A DNA stretch of 64,000 nucleotides from Gigaspora rosea (GCA_003550325.1 QKWP01000845.1:95163-159162); one strand, 5' to 3'; counted from the stretch's first letter, positions 11,940 to 23,878 are shown. The notes: generated from the letters alone by a model not told the origin. Translations and numbers: made by a program.

Positions 11940-12728
11940 CAGAGATGGTAAATGACTTTAAATAATCCAAATGACTCAAATGACAAATGAAGGACCCCGA
12001 AATATTTACAAAACGGTAAGGTTTTACAAAAATTACTAAATATAGAAAGATCTGCAAGAAAAAGACAAAAATAAGCAAACTAATTACTATAAAAGAAAAT
12101 AATCTGCAAACTAAAACCCTACTCCTCTCTATATATTCGGGATCCTACAAATGACCAGTCATTGGTCATTTCACAGCTCAAATGACTTAAGAAGGTCATT
12201 TAACTCTGGTTAATTGATTATCTAATACTTTAGCCAATCATAATTGATTATTGTTCTCTGTAAAACGAAACGTTGCGTTGCTAAACGCTATCCAATAAAT
12301 ATTATTACACGTGATAAATGGCTGATGACACCAAATGACTAATCTTTATTCGATAAATGATGGCATTTGTATTTTGGTTAAATAACTAAGTCATTTACCA
12401 TACCTGTTGTAAAGCGACAATCCAATTGTGAATCAATCAAGTACTAGACAAAAGATAATGTATTTACTTTTTTTTAAAAAAAAAAGTCCGTGAATAATAA
12501 TTTACTGATTTCGAATTTACAAATGGCATGTCAATTAATAATCACGTAGGATGTTATCTATATGTAAAATGACCAAATGACCCGGTCATTTGGAAATGAC
12601 TGGGGTCATTTGGTTGCGAGTCATTTCCAAATGACCCAAAATTTGAATGGCTCAAATGACAGGTCATTTTGAGCTCATTTGAGGTCATTTGAAAAATTGG
12701 CAAATGACCAGTTCATTTACCATCCCTG
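11940..12728. mobile_element. hAT-type non-autonomous element 2 (789 bp)
   Basis: Ends 'cagagatggtaaatga' and inverted 'cagggatggtaaatga'. Perfect 8-bp duplication TGAGATAT at 11932-11939 and 12729-12736. Subterminal regions are packed with 'aaatgac(c)' and 'ggtcattt' words in both orientations. No transposase ORF. It carries a nested 156-bp element at 11991-12146. Similar AAATGAC words occur near 25670 and 28735. Confidence 0.85.
11991..12146. mobile_element. Nested 156-bp MITE with 8-bp target duplication
   Basis: Ends 'aggaccccgaaatat' and inverted 'atatattcgggatcct'. Perfect duplication ACAAATGA at 11983-11990 and 12147-12154. The related fragment near 10390-10405 shows 'acaaatga' without the insert. 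Superfamily unclear: the 8-bp duplication fits hAT, the end bases less so. Confidence 0.8.
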
Positions 12729-12888
12729 TGAGATATGGCAATATTCACCAGTGATGATAGTGATGATAAATAGCAAACGTCATTTATTTTATTTATTTAT
12801 GTCATGGTAATACCCAAATTCGCCATTTCAGGGCAAATTTGCAGGAGAAATAGTTTAGGGTAAAGATTATTTAAACATTATTCTATCA

Positions 12889-13188
12889 TGATTTAGTGAT
12901 CTGAATTTAAGGATTTTGACATCATTCGATTCGTTTCGACGAGACGGCTCGAATGGCATCAAAATTGTTAAACTCGAATCGTTAGATATTTGCAGATAAC
13001 TAACTATCTGCTCTGCAGAAAAATTTTTAAATTTCTATAGAGCTGCTATGCAAATTACTTTTTGCAAATAACTTTCTAGCGATCAAAAATAATTTAATGA
13101 TTTTGACACCTTTCAAATTGTCTCGTCAAGACGAGTCGCGTGGTATTTAAATCATTAATTTCTAATCACTGAATCATGATTTAGTGGT
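12889..13188. mobile_element. TIR element with terminal palindromes, family P
   Basis: About 300 bp with inverted ends of roughly 100 bp ('catgatttagtgat' left, 'aatcatgattta' right). Each arm includes a palindrome of the type 'cattcgattcg..tcgacgagac..cgaatg'. The same palindrome recurs near 49700 and 49890. No ORF. Confidence 0.5.
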
Positions 13189-13850
13189 AAAAACAAATTT
13201 CAGGGCAGATTTGCAGGAGAAACTTTTTAAGAGATAATAAAGTTTTTGGTATACTCAACGTATTATGTATTATAAAGCACCGTTCTTGATACCGGTTCAG
13301 GGTTGTTTATGTTCAAAAATAATTATAATATTTTTTTTAGAAACTTTAGTGTTGAAACTTTGTCATTTTTAATCAATTTAAACCTTTAAAAGTTTTTGAG
13401 TTTTATTTTCTTAAATATCTTTTTTTAAAGTCTTGGTCAGGATTTTATATTCGAATTAAATACAGTATTGAACTTGGTAACTTATAAATATTTAGTATAT
13501 CGAATAGCAGAGAAGTTTGCTAACAACTAGTCATTTATTATAACATTTTGGCAGTTTGAAGTTGAAACTTCGTTTAACGTTATCCCCTCCATCCACAAAA
13601 ATCAAACAAAATAGAATGAAAGTTTGATCGATATGATAACCAGCATAGCAGCCGGAATTTTTCGGCTTACGTCCGGTATTGTTTGGTATAATACAATATG
13701 TTTAACTCTGTAAATACAAAAAAAATAACGTTAAGCGAAGTTCCAACTGCAAACGGCCTTAATACAAGTAGAAATTTCAAATTTCAGCTTATTCGTGATA
13801 ATTATCTCCTTGTAATTGTATAATTTCAATGTGAATTTTTTGATATGTAT
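13189..13850. other. Intergenic sequence downstream of the OPT gene
   Basis: No gene seen. A 'cagggcagatttgcaggagaa' word at about 13202 repeats one at 12827 in direct orientation, so the family P element sits between direct repeats. The rest is AT-rich. Confidence 0.45.
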
Positions 13851-13859
13851 ATAGGTTGA

Positions 13860-13865
13860 TTTATT
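13860..13865 (-). terminator. Candidate polyadenylation signal of the OPT gene
   Basis: AATAAA on the minus strand about 110 bases after the OPT stop codon. The position is plausible, but such words are frequent in AT-rich DNA. Confidence 0.4.
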
Positions 13866-13974
13866 ATTACAATAGATAAATTCTTTGAACATGAAAAATT
13901 AAAACCAAAAATTGAAATAACAAAATTTAATGATTCAAGAAAAAAAAAAGTTGGTATTTAATGTCATTAATTTT

Positions 13975-14880
13975 TTATCCACTTAAATCAAAGCAGTGTT
14001 CACTTTGAGTCGTTGGATCGTTACCCCACCAAGTCGGAAATTGCACCTAAATATATTAGGTCATATTGGTAAAAAAAAATTTGATATTGTACTATATATG
14101 ATTTTAGACGAAATATTAAATGAATAGCCTACCTGTGCAATTCCAGTAAAACAAATGAATAATACAATTGCCATGATTTGTGTACCAGCGTCAAATGCTG
14201 CAGACATTACATAATTATATCTATCATATATAAAAGAATGTGCATCATTTTACATTAATAATTCAAAAATAAATAAATAAATAAATAAGCAATAAAAAAA
14301 AAAAACCTACTTTTCCCACCACCTATAAATGAATAAATAAATAAACTTAAATTTTTTAATTCATATACTCATAATAATAGATAGATCATATACTTACGTA
14401 TGCTTATAACGAAAAGCATAAAATTGACTTAAAAAGCTAACAAGTAACGCAGTGATTAAGAAATTTGCTGCCGCTCCAGGAAAATATGACATGCCAAATA
14501 ATATCAGGGGAATATTCACGAGATTAAATTTTGCCTTTGGAAACTTTCGATGAAGTAAATAAAACGGTATTGGTAAAAAGATACCAATTAGGAAGCCCCA
14601 GAGAAGTACATTATAAGGGGATCCAGCCTATTAGAAATCATAAGTAATAATAGATTCATGTGTAATTCATGATTTCAATATCTCAATAATAAATTATAAC
14701 AATATTATTTGAATTGACAAACCCCAAAAGTCTTTGCCGGTCCAATCAATCCCCATACTATAGATGCAGTGTTGAATATCTCTGATTGATAGCCAGTCCA
14801 CTATATATAGTCAAATCATTCTCTTAACAGAGCTCAAAGAATCGGATCAAATGATATAATGATTTATATATATATATATA

Positions 14881-14917
<37 letters not shown>

Positions 14918-17826
14918 CTTACTTGGCCAGATGGATCAGTTTCTGTACCATCAAGGTAAGTTCTCTTCGAATCAATTATCATCTGCATTGTCCAAAAGTT
15001 TACGATGCAACCAACAATTGTACCCCATATTTGTGATGTAAACATGCTTCTTGGAGGAACTTTCATATAATGACCTTTTAATAGTGAAAATAAAAATTTT
15101 ACAATTTTTTAGATAATATCAATGATAATAAATTTTTATTTAAAAAGAAGGACATACCCAATTTTAGATCTTGAACAAATAACAAACATTGAGACAAAGA
15201 CATATATCCATAAGTTTTAAAATATACGTTTGCGATGGGACGACCAGGGAAAAGAAAACCGCACACCATTTCAGTGATAACATTTAGACCAATTTGCCAA
15301 TTTGAGATGGCATTAATAATTCCTATTAGTAAACAAGAGCATTAAGATTAAATTTTTAAATAAGATATTTGAATAAATGAATGTAAATATTATACCTATT
15401 GGAAGCACCATTAATACAGCAAGAACAACGGACAACAATACACCCCACCAAGGTAAATGTGCACCAGTTGTTTCACCAAGGATCATTGCGATTATTAACA
15501 TAACAAAGAAAATACCACCATACCAATAATTTGGTACTTCTGTTATCAAATAAAATTTGATAAAGTAAATAACTTTAATCAGTTTTCCAAATAATCATTA
15601 GAAATGAAATGAGAAATTATTGAAACCTGGATAAATGCTCATCATTTTGCAATGAATGTCTTCATTCTCTTCCTCTTCACGAGTTTTCTTATATCGATTC
15701 CAAATTTCCTTACCATGATATAGTGCCACATGAACAATTGTTGCGGGAAATTGGGCGAAATAATAACCATAACACATGGCAAACAAAGCAGACATATATA
15801 CAGGGCTATAATTCTCATATGCAGTAATATCGAGTTCTCCTGAACTGATGACTCTTGTTTGATTATATCTATAAAAAAAAAAAAAAAAAAAAAATTATTA
15901 TTTTATATAGTTTAATATGTTTAACAAACAAAAAATGATACCTACGTGTTTCCGTCTTTATCGAATGAATGAGTTGACATGAAAGGGAATTTTAGAGCAT
16001 CGCTAAATATAATTAATAAGTTAATTTATAAAATATTTTAAAATATTTGACAATTCTACATTAAATATTAAGCAATTACTTACAAAACATTATTAAAGTA
16101 TAGCAACGGACCAATAACCCAAACCGCTAAAATCATTCCAAAGAAATTATTTACTTGAGACCACCTAAATCATAAGGAAATAAAGTAAATATAAAATATA
16201 ACAAATTTTAAAAAATTTTAAATGGTTTGCATATGAGAATTATAGACAAAAATTACCATGGAGTGTACAATGGGTTCATACTACCAATAGCATTCCAATC
16301 AAAGGAAAAATTAAGAACTCCAGCACCTCTATAAGCACTTCCCAATGTTTTTACTATATTACTATTTGGAGCCATAAGACAAAGTATTGCAGCACTGGAT
16401 AACCAAGGGAATATATATTGTGGTACAAACTGCCAAGCGAAAATTGAAATAAAAGCGATATAGAAAAATCGAATCCTATCTCTTGTTTCTGTAGAATTGC
16501 CATGTAATGTATTGTACAAGGTAGAGAAGACAAGAGCTTGAGGCCATATCATGTTAATTGGACGAACCAAATCTAATTTTTTTAAGTAATTAACATGAAT
16601 AAATATTAATTATTTTTAGTGTTATGATAATTATTCATGATACAGTAATTGGTTACTATTAATATAATACATACGTTTTCGAAGAAATCCGGCAAGTCCA
16701 TATCCAAGCATTTGCGTGCTAACCATTAATAAAAAACCAACTATGAAATTAACCTTGGTGTCATAGAACAATTCTTGAATTGAGATGATATCCTATAAAA
16801 TGGAATACAAAAAAATAAATATTAAAAAGACATTGTGTAAATAATAATAATAATAATATAATAATAATAAAGAGATGTGAATAATAAATACCACAGCATA
16901 CGCGGCAACACCACCCGCATTGGCAGCAGCAGCTACGCAGGCGTGTTCCTTATAGTTAAATGGACCTGCACAATCGAAATAAAATAATTATTCACACACA
17001 CGATATTTATTAAAGATAATATTTGTAAAAATTAATAAACCTGGATTTAAACTAAATTCCCAATTTCTGATGCGAAAATTCTTAGTTGGCAAAATTTTTT
17101 CCAACCATTTACCCGCAATATAAGATGCAAGTATCACAAAGAATATAGAATAAAGGAGAACATTTGCACGAAAATAATAGAATACTGATATCCCGGCACC
17201 CAACATGGTAAAAACCTATTACGTGTATATGTAATTCAAAAGGTAAAAATAATAAAAATAAATTAAAAAACATCAGTTTATTGTGTGGATAGGTGATGTT
17301 TAACCTGGTTTTAGTTGTACACTAAAAACCACACGGATAAAGGTCACATGATTTAATATATGTATTATACAAATATCCATCACATATCTCACATATCTGA
17401 TATTAATCACATACCCATAATATAAATAAGACTTACCGTGCTTAACACCCAAAATCGAAAAGTCAAACATGGCAAATTTGGATCATCATTTGTACTAACG
17501 GCCTAAAATTTAAAATATATTTTATTGTTTTTCTTTACAAACTCGTGTGATTTATTTGTTCTGACTTTGAATTTAATGTGTTTGACAACCTTAGCCACTT
17601 CGGGGCCGAGGTTAACGAAAAAAAGACATTGAAATAACGAATGGATTTGATAACTTACCGTTGCAACTAAATCAACCGCCGAATCAACTTCTGATTCTAC
17701 TTCGATACTTTTTTCTTCATCATGAATTTTCTCATTACTAAAATATTTTTCTCCATCGTTAGTTTTCTCATTAGCATCGTTATGAACAAAATTTTTGTCG
17801 TTGTCGTCTGTTTTAGTTTCTACCAT
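13975..17826 (-). CDS. Oligopeptide transporter, OPT family (17 exons)
   Basis: Proton-coupled import of small peptides or peptide-like molecules across a fungal membrane is the known family role; the substrate cannot be read here. Exons: 17826-17659, 17502-17437, 17215-17041, 16965-16892, 16792-16675, 16572-16257, 16164-16084, 16002-15946, 15868-15627, 15539-15396, 15322-15158, 15074-14923, 14800-14723, 14627-14398, 14322-14311, 14220-14133, 14046-13975. All introns are GT-AG (73-221 nt) and phases agree throughout, giving 745 codons plus TAA, normal for the family. Seen: acidic N-terminus (1-56); DDP..P..TFRFWVL; NPGPFNYKEH (135-144); MIWP block; WWSQVN; EVPNYWY; NVITEM with PGRPIAN; GHYMKVPPR (about 536-544, the family KIPPR motif); WWEKYNYV; C-terminal WWGN. 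Many hydrophobic segments. Every expected motif is present, so the gene is probably functional. Confidence 0.95.
14865..14912. repeat. (TA)n microsatellite in OPT intron 12
   Basis: An almost pure run of TA dinucleotides, broken once by 'tctga', lying between exons 12 and 13. Confidence 0.9.
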
Positions 17827-17948
17827 TTTTTTTTTCGAATAGCAAACGATAATTATAATAGGTATAATTTCTTTGACAATAAGATATTTATTGGAGATTA
17901 AATTGTCGTTATCGTCTTAAAAAAGAATCCATGTAGGAGATTGCGAGA

Positions 17949-17959
17949 TTATATATACA
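17949..17959 (-). promoter_or_regulatory. Possible TATA box of the OPT gene
   Basis: The minus strand reads 'gtatatataat' about 125 bases before the start codon, a reasonable place for a core promoter element. AT-rich surroundings make chance likely. Confidence 0.3.
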
Positions 17960-17989
17960 CAATTTTAAGGGTAAGATAAATTTGGTAAT

Positions 17990-18360
17990 TGATGTTAGCA
18001 GACGCGAAAAAAATACAGATACATATAAAATTTTCACATTTCTAAATATTTTGGCCTATCCTATTACAGCTTTTCATTTTATTATTATGATTAATATTAT
18101 TTTTTTATATTTTTTTTATAAAAAAAATAGCGATACCGAAATTACATGATTTAACATTTATAGAAAGGCAATATTTTCGGTATATTTCAGCGGACGTGAA
18201 TGAATATGAATACAAATGCATATAAAAGTTTAATAAAAGAATTTCTAATATTTGGCTTATCCTATTATAGCTTATCAATCTACTATATTTTTTTAACGAT
18301 AGCGATAACGAATATTACATGATTTATCATTTATAGAAAAGTAGAAATATTTTATGTTGA
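17990..18360. repeat. Tandem duplication upstream of the OPT gene
   Basis: 17990-18175 and 18180-18355 share in order 'gcatataaaa'-like, 'ggcctatcctatta' / 'ggcttatcctatta', 'gcttatcaat', 'tagcgata' and 'attacatgattta' blocks. Unit about 190 bp. It lies 160-530 bases 5' of the OPT start, so it may include regulatory sequence. Confidence 0.65.
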
Positions 18361-18414
18361 TTTTTTTAATAACTGTTACACTTAAAATATTCACTTATAA
18401 ATACCAAGGGGGGC

Positions 18415-18415
18415 T

Positions 18416-18450
<35 letters not shown>
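18415..18450. repeat. (AT)n microsatellite
   Basis: A run of AT dinucleotides. Confidence 0.9.
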
Positions 18451-18452
<2 letters not shown>

Positions 18453-19192
18453 TTAAAATAAATATACTATGGCATTCACATAATATTTTGGTTTTAGCGT
18501 GTGAATACTATGATGAATAAAAGTGAAGGGATCGACATATATGCATTCATCTACAAATTTGATACAGGCTTTATTACCAAATTTGGACCAAATATCAACC
18601 AAATCTGAAATTGAAAATTAATGTTAACTTCATGCCTTACATATTATATAATATTTTTACCGTCATGAATTTCATAAATTAAATTAGTCCCTTAATTTCA
18701 TTTATCATGTAACATGATTCTATCAATTAACAATACTTAACAAGGTACTACCAAAAAATCTTGAAATCACATCAATTTGTAACTGGTAATAGTTAAATAT
18801 GTTATTCGTAACGTAAAATCGACACGTATCATTTGAGAATCATTTAAATTAACGGAATGGTTCTTCAGTATATTTTTGGTGGTGTGATAAAGCATTGGAG
18901 CTAGTCTAAAGTTAGGTAAGTCAGGTATTAAGAATCACGTGAAGCATATAAATTCACAAGACCCCTGCGAACCTTTATTTTTATATTGCACTAATCTATA
19001 TTTGTAATTTAAATAATTATAAAATCGCACATTCAACATGATTGATGTGTTTAGTTTGCACGAAAGTTTATGAAATACCGGTAGACTGTTTTTTTATCAA
19101 CCAATAAACCTTGACAAAAAATAAAAAGTTTCGGATATAAAATTAACTTTTATAATAAATAAATTACATAAATAGATATTAATATTAAAAAA
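18451..19192. other. AT-rich intergenic sequence
   Basis: No clear gene. A short open stretch near 18533-18605 could encode about 24 residues and may belong with the fragment at 19193, but this is weak. Confidence 0.35.
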
Positions 19193-19369
19193 AATAGATA
19201 CTACCAAGAATTTGTCAATTGGATTAAAAATGCAACTCAAGCTAAAACTCCAAAAAATCAAGACTTAATTATCACACGGTTTGCAAAATGTACTTTTGAT
19301 CAAAATTTCAAATTTATAGATCACAATTCACCTGATTGTTGTCCGATTGCATGTTGTAAAAGATCGTAA
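19193..19369 (+). pseudogene. Coding-like fragment, unassigned
   Basis: From about 19200 the plus strand reads open for roughly 55 codons to TAA at 19367-19369. Composition is protein-like, starting YQEFVNWIKNATQAKT and ending with a cysteine cluster DCCPIACC. It has no start codon. It is preceded by 'aaaaatag', a possible splice acceptor, so it may be a last exon or a broken gene. I do not recognise the family. Confidence 0.3.
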
Positions 19370-19576
19370 AGTGCATTTTATGGCCAAAGATTCAATATAA
19401 ATATTTATTTTCTTCAGTTCGGTCATTTTTATGCTCACTAAAAATCATTGCAAAATCGCGCAACCGGCAAATGGTAATGATTGTATGGGTGTGCAGTGAT
19501 CTACAAATTTGATCAAACTGTACGTACAGTACTGTATACATCAATTTGCAAATTGCGATAACATTTGCCAAAAATT

Positions 19577-19732
19577 ATGTTGAAAATTATGAACGGCGAA
19601 AAAGTTAAGAAAAACCAGGACGAACTAAAAGAAAATATTGACATCATAGAGTTAACAATTAAAGTTCCTCTAGAATGTTTGTCTGTTATGACAAGTACTT
19701 TCGAGTTATCTGGATTGTCTGGCCGCAATTGA
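19577..19732 (+). CDS. Short ORF, hypothetical (51 codons)
   Basis: ATG at 19577 to TGA at 19730. The product is lysine- and glutamate-rich at the start (MNGEKVKKNQDELKENID) and then hydrophobic-polar. Base use looks coding-like for this genome. A longer ORF on the opposite strand (19513-19728) overlaps it. It may be an exon remnant; no domain recognised. Confidence 0.25.
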   Translation: MLKIMNGEKVKKNQDELKENIDIIELTIKVPLECLSVMTSTFELSGLSGRN

Positions 19733-19842
19733 TTCAGTAAATTGGATATTGGAAATTGTTAACTTGAAAAACCTGAATCAGAAATATTAAGTCAAATGAG
19801 CCTTTTATATGCAAGATACAAAATATTTAGGATATTTATTGT

Positions 19843-20057
19843 AGCAGCTGAAGCTGAGATCTTGAAATATTTTAATATTTAAATTTTAAAATTTAGACCC
19901 TTTTGTCAGCTTTTTTTTTTTTAGATTTAGGTTAGGTTTTAGGGTTAGTTTTATTAATATAAAGAGTATACCGGTAAGTGTATTTTAGTATGTATTATAG
20001 ATTTAAATATAACCCTTAATCTCAGCTTCAGCTTCAGTCGCTACAATTATTTATTTA
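19843..20057. mobile_element. MITE family A, copy 2
   Basis: About 215 bp with inverted ends 'gtagcagctgaagctgagat' and 'cagcttcagcttcag..gctac'. Its interior aligns with 311-546. A single related end is seen at about 52776-52800 ('gtggctgatggctgaagctg'). Confidence 0.65.
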
Positions 20058-20437
20058 TTGTAGATACCTTAACTGTTAAACTGAGTTAAATATTATTAAA
20101 AAGTGAATTTAAAAAAATTTTCACCTTGTGATATATAAATGCTTGATTTCTGAAGATAGGTGATATTTAAAGTTGGATAGTAAAATTACAACATTATGGG
20201 CTTGCTCAAATTATAATAATTTTATTAATAATAAATGTTGCAAATAATGGCAAAATTTGGGGCCTCTTTTTTTTTTAATCCCGAGACAGCAGTTACCTGG
20301 GGACGTCATGTGACGCGTTTTATTATTACTTAATTATTTAAATATTACAATATTCTAGCCTTATTAGTTATTCACAAAAGCTTGTTCTAACGCTGTTCTC
20401 TTATCTTGGGGCCTCAATTTAAAAACATAAGCCCTAC
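20058..20437. other. AT-rich intergenic sequence
   Basis: No gene or repeat recognised. Confidence 0.45.
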
Positions 20438-20585
20438 CAAAATCTACTTATACTCTTTTATTAATAACTTCAACCAACCTTAAATACTAACCTAACAATA
20501 AAAAAAAAAAAANAAATCTACTTATACTCTTTTATTAATAACTTCAACCAACCTTAAATACTAACCTAACAATAAAAAAAAAAAT
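20438..20585. repeat. Duplicated ~70-bp segment joined by an N
   Basis: The block starting 'aaatctacttatactctttt' and ending in 'ctaacaat' plus an A-run occurs twice in direct tandem. An undetermined base at 20513 sits in the poly-A between the copies. This pattern suggests two contig ends that overlap but were not merged. Confidence 0.75.
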
Positions 20586-21960
20586 AAAAAATAAAAATGA
20601 AAAAAAATGGAAGTAAAATGTTAAAATAAAAATCGTATATAAAATAGATCCAAATTTCACGATCATCCATGACAATTATTTATGGGAAAATACTACTCTG
20701 ATAAAATTTAAGCCAACTCTTCAATTAGAACAAACCAAAACCTCAAATATATTCCGAAATATTCTGAAAACTCTAAAAAATTCTTAAATATTCTCGTGCG
20801 CATATTGTGTGCATCATGCACATGAAACTACATTACTGGTAGAAACTATTTCAACATTGCCAAAAGTATTTCATAATGTCGAAATAGTTTCTATGCCATG
20901 TATATTTCAATCTAAGTAATATTTGGTTAGTTTATCATTATCTGAAATCCTGTGTACTAATCCATTATAATCTAGATAATTTTGAATTTGTTGCAAAAAT
21001 TATTACATGTCCATCATCAATCATAAGACTGTCGGAAAGTTATGCAAACCAGGATAATTTATCCATTACTGTAACCAATTTAAAGATGCATATTTGCACA
21101 TCTGAAATTTTCATAAAATTTTGGGACATTTGAAAAATCTCGATGTCGGCCAATCAGTAATTTATTGATTCTGATTCGATAACTTATTGATTCCCAAATT
21201 TAGAAAATTTTCAATTGTCCCAGAATTTATGTAAACAACTGTAATCATTTTTATCTTTATTATATTAATACATAAGTCAATTAATCCGTTTTACATCCCT
21301 TGACCAGTTGTCACCTAACCTTAGATTTGTGCATTAATGACGGATAAAATCATCTAGATTAATACAGATATCCGGATATCCGTTAGTAGTGTGTCCAATA
21401 CGCATGATTATTCGTATTATGTGCGTTAAATTATAGAACTATGCGCATGATTTTTTACATATGTTGTAAATGGAAATGAAATTTAAGTGGATTCGGAATT
21501 TATATGCATAACCTAATTTTGGGTTAATTTCATCATAGTACACCCTAACCTTAACCCTAATTTAACTGAATTCCATTCCCACCTACGTACGACATATATA
21601 CTTATAATGCCGGCAAATCAATATAATACCAGTATGCGCAAATTTATTAAAATGGTAGTATTATTGCTATCATTATTATTATATGTTTGATTATAAAAAA
21701 AAAAATATGCAAAAATTATAAATATTGAATTATTAAATTAAACAAAATATAAAATTTTATTATGTTTAAATATATTTATATTATAGATTTTTAATACTAA
21801 CAAGCCACCATAATGCAAGTCAAGCTTTTAATAGATTCCGGAATATTCAGAAACCTCTTATGAATTCCGAAAAGGCATCATGCGCATGTAATTTGAAAAA
21901 ATTAGAAGTCGCACAATATTATCCGTTAGTAACTACGTCCTTATAAAAAATTGTTTGTTC
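20586..21960. other. Intergenic sequence with a perfect-looking hairpin
   Basis: No gene seen. 20846-20897 is an inverted repeat: 'agaaactatttc' faces 'gaaatagtttct' around 'aacattgccaaaag..cataatg'. A weak inverted pair near 21457 and 21592 ('catatgttgta', 'tacgacatatata') may mark a small MITE. Confidence 0.4.
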
Positions 21961-22120
21961 TAAAATTGTTTGGAATTGTTCAGAATGGAGTCGATTTTCC
22001 GAACAGGGGTTTATGTTTGTACGGGATGCAATCTTTAAAAACTATTACCGGTATATAAAAAAACGTATGCAGTCGATTTTCAGAATAATCGGATAATTTC
22101 AGAATTTTCTGAACAATTCC
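21961..22120. repeat. Inverted repeat / possible MITE
   Basis: 'ggaattgttcagaatggag' near 21971 is answered by inverted 'attttctgaacaattcc' near 22100-22120, with 'agtcgatttt' blocks inside both arms. No ORF. Confidence 0.4.
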
Positions 22121-22267
22121 AAGAAATATTTTTTTTTTTAGGGCGTGGGAAATAGACTAGTCGACATTCTAATCAATTTTAAGATTTCAGATTCTAGTAA
22201 AAATCCTATTTCTTATTATAATATATCCAATTTCCGACATCAAATTCTATTCTGTTCATCCAAATAT

Positions 22268-22879
22268 TAGTAATACGGGGCAATGGAAAAATAAAAGGCC
22301 GAATCGATCTTGCTGGTCGACCGGGCAACCTTTTTGTTATGTACTTATATCAAAATGAGTAGAAAGTAATAAGGTTATTCCTTGTCAAATTAGTGATATG
22401 GGCTGGCCTCGGCCCAACTGCCAAGCGATGGGCGGATCGACCCTCAGCCTGCACCTTTGTGAGCTGGATTGGTCGATTAAAGAAGTGTTAGAATCGATTC
22501 TCTCATAAAGTATATTTCAGGTCAAGAATTGACTAATATCAACTAGTATAATAAGATAGATGTTCATTAGTTGGTTAATTTAGATGACAAATTGGCAAAC
22601 AATGAATGTAAGGAACGTAAATATTTGGGTATGTTCGGTTGCATAGTTAATAAACATAATGTACTACCGTGCTATATTTTTTCAATGATAAAAATAAATA
22701 ATTTACTATCACTAAAATTTGACAAAGAATGTCCTAATGACTTTCTACACATTTGAAATAGATATGGAGATTAACTCTGATCAGAAAAATTGATTTAGCA
22801 AAAGGGTCAACCCGGTCGATCGTACCGAGCTTTTAGGATCGACTCCGGTTAATGATTTTTCCATCGGCCCGTATCACTA
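22268..22879. mobile_element. hAT-like non-autonomous element 3 (about 612 bp)
   Basis: The left end 'tagtaatacggggcaatgg' and the inverted right end 'tagtgatacgggccgatgg' give a long TIR. Further in, both arms hold 'tcgatc', 'gtcgaccgggc' / 'gatcgaccgggt' words. TAGTG-type ends fit hAT, but the flanking 8-mers do not match, so the duplication is lost or the edges are misplaced. The 61-codon ORF inside is not convincing. Confidence 0.55.
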
Positions 22880-23878
22880 GTAGTGATCGATAATGTCATT
22901 TCCAGTAAGTCAAATTAGAATTTTGAGCTTTAACATTCTTGATACAAAAACATGATTTAGGTGCGATGTCATGTAACGGTAATGCATATGGTTGAAATTA
23001 CTTGATTTGATGTCTTGTTACGACATTCGTGGTTATCTGTATGAATAAATGTCTTGCATTCAAATTTTTGAAAATTCATAGTTCGAGTAATTATTACAAT
23101 CTTTCAGGGATCATTCATATGATTGTCATATCTGGAATTATTACGACATTCGATCATTTACATGATTAAAGTAGTCGTATATTCGTAATCGATTTATGAA
23201 TTAAAAAATCATATGCATAATGCGAATTAACGTTGGTTAATCAATGAAAAGTGTATAATTCTATTGTAATTTTCTAAAAATAGAACATTAACCAATCAGA
23301 AGGTAACTCGGAGAATTAAATTTAAATGTGACGTTTTTGTACAAATTAATAATATGCACATACGTTGTACGTACTACCTAAAAATTTAAATTTGCTCGAA
23401 TAGTGGTTTTCCTGCATATCTTAAAATTTTCCTTACAGGTTTATTTCACAGAAATATCGTTCTGCTATTCCTGATAGTGTCAGTTTACATAATGTTCCTA
23501 ATGGGCTTTAAAATAACTATATTATATAAAGAAATCGATCACAAGGATCTTTTTTTAAATTCAGGAGCAGAGAATGAAGTCGAAAGTGTTACAATTTACT
23601 GCAACGGCTTTTACCATATTTCTTATTAAGAAAAGTCGCAAGTAGTTTTTTTCTTATCAGGATTTGTATTTTTAGTTTTTTTTTCATTTTATTTTATTTT
23701 ACTTTATTTATTTTATTTTATTTTATTTTCATTTATTTTATTTCCCTTACCTTAAAATATTAGTAATATTTTTATCTATCCAATGTCAAAAGAAGGAGCG
23801 ATCAGTTAATCCACATACGTAATTTGCTTATTTAATTTCAGGTTAGAGTACCGTTTAGTATCAATAAAAACTGAGTAT
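22880..23878. other. Intergenic sequence with TTTTATTTTA-rich stretch
   Basis: No gene seen. 23670-23750 is low-complexity 'ttttattttattttattt'. Confidence 0.45.

Noticed and set aside
14824..17206. Several separate minus-strand ORFs as independent membrane proteins
   Set aside because: They are exons of the single OPT gene extended into introns; splice phases join them exactly.
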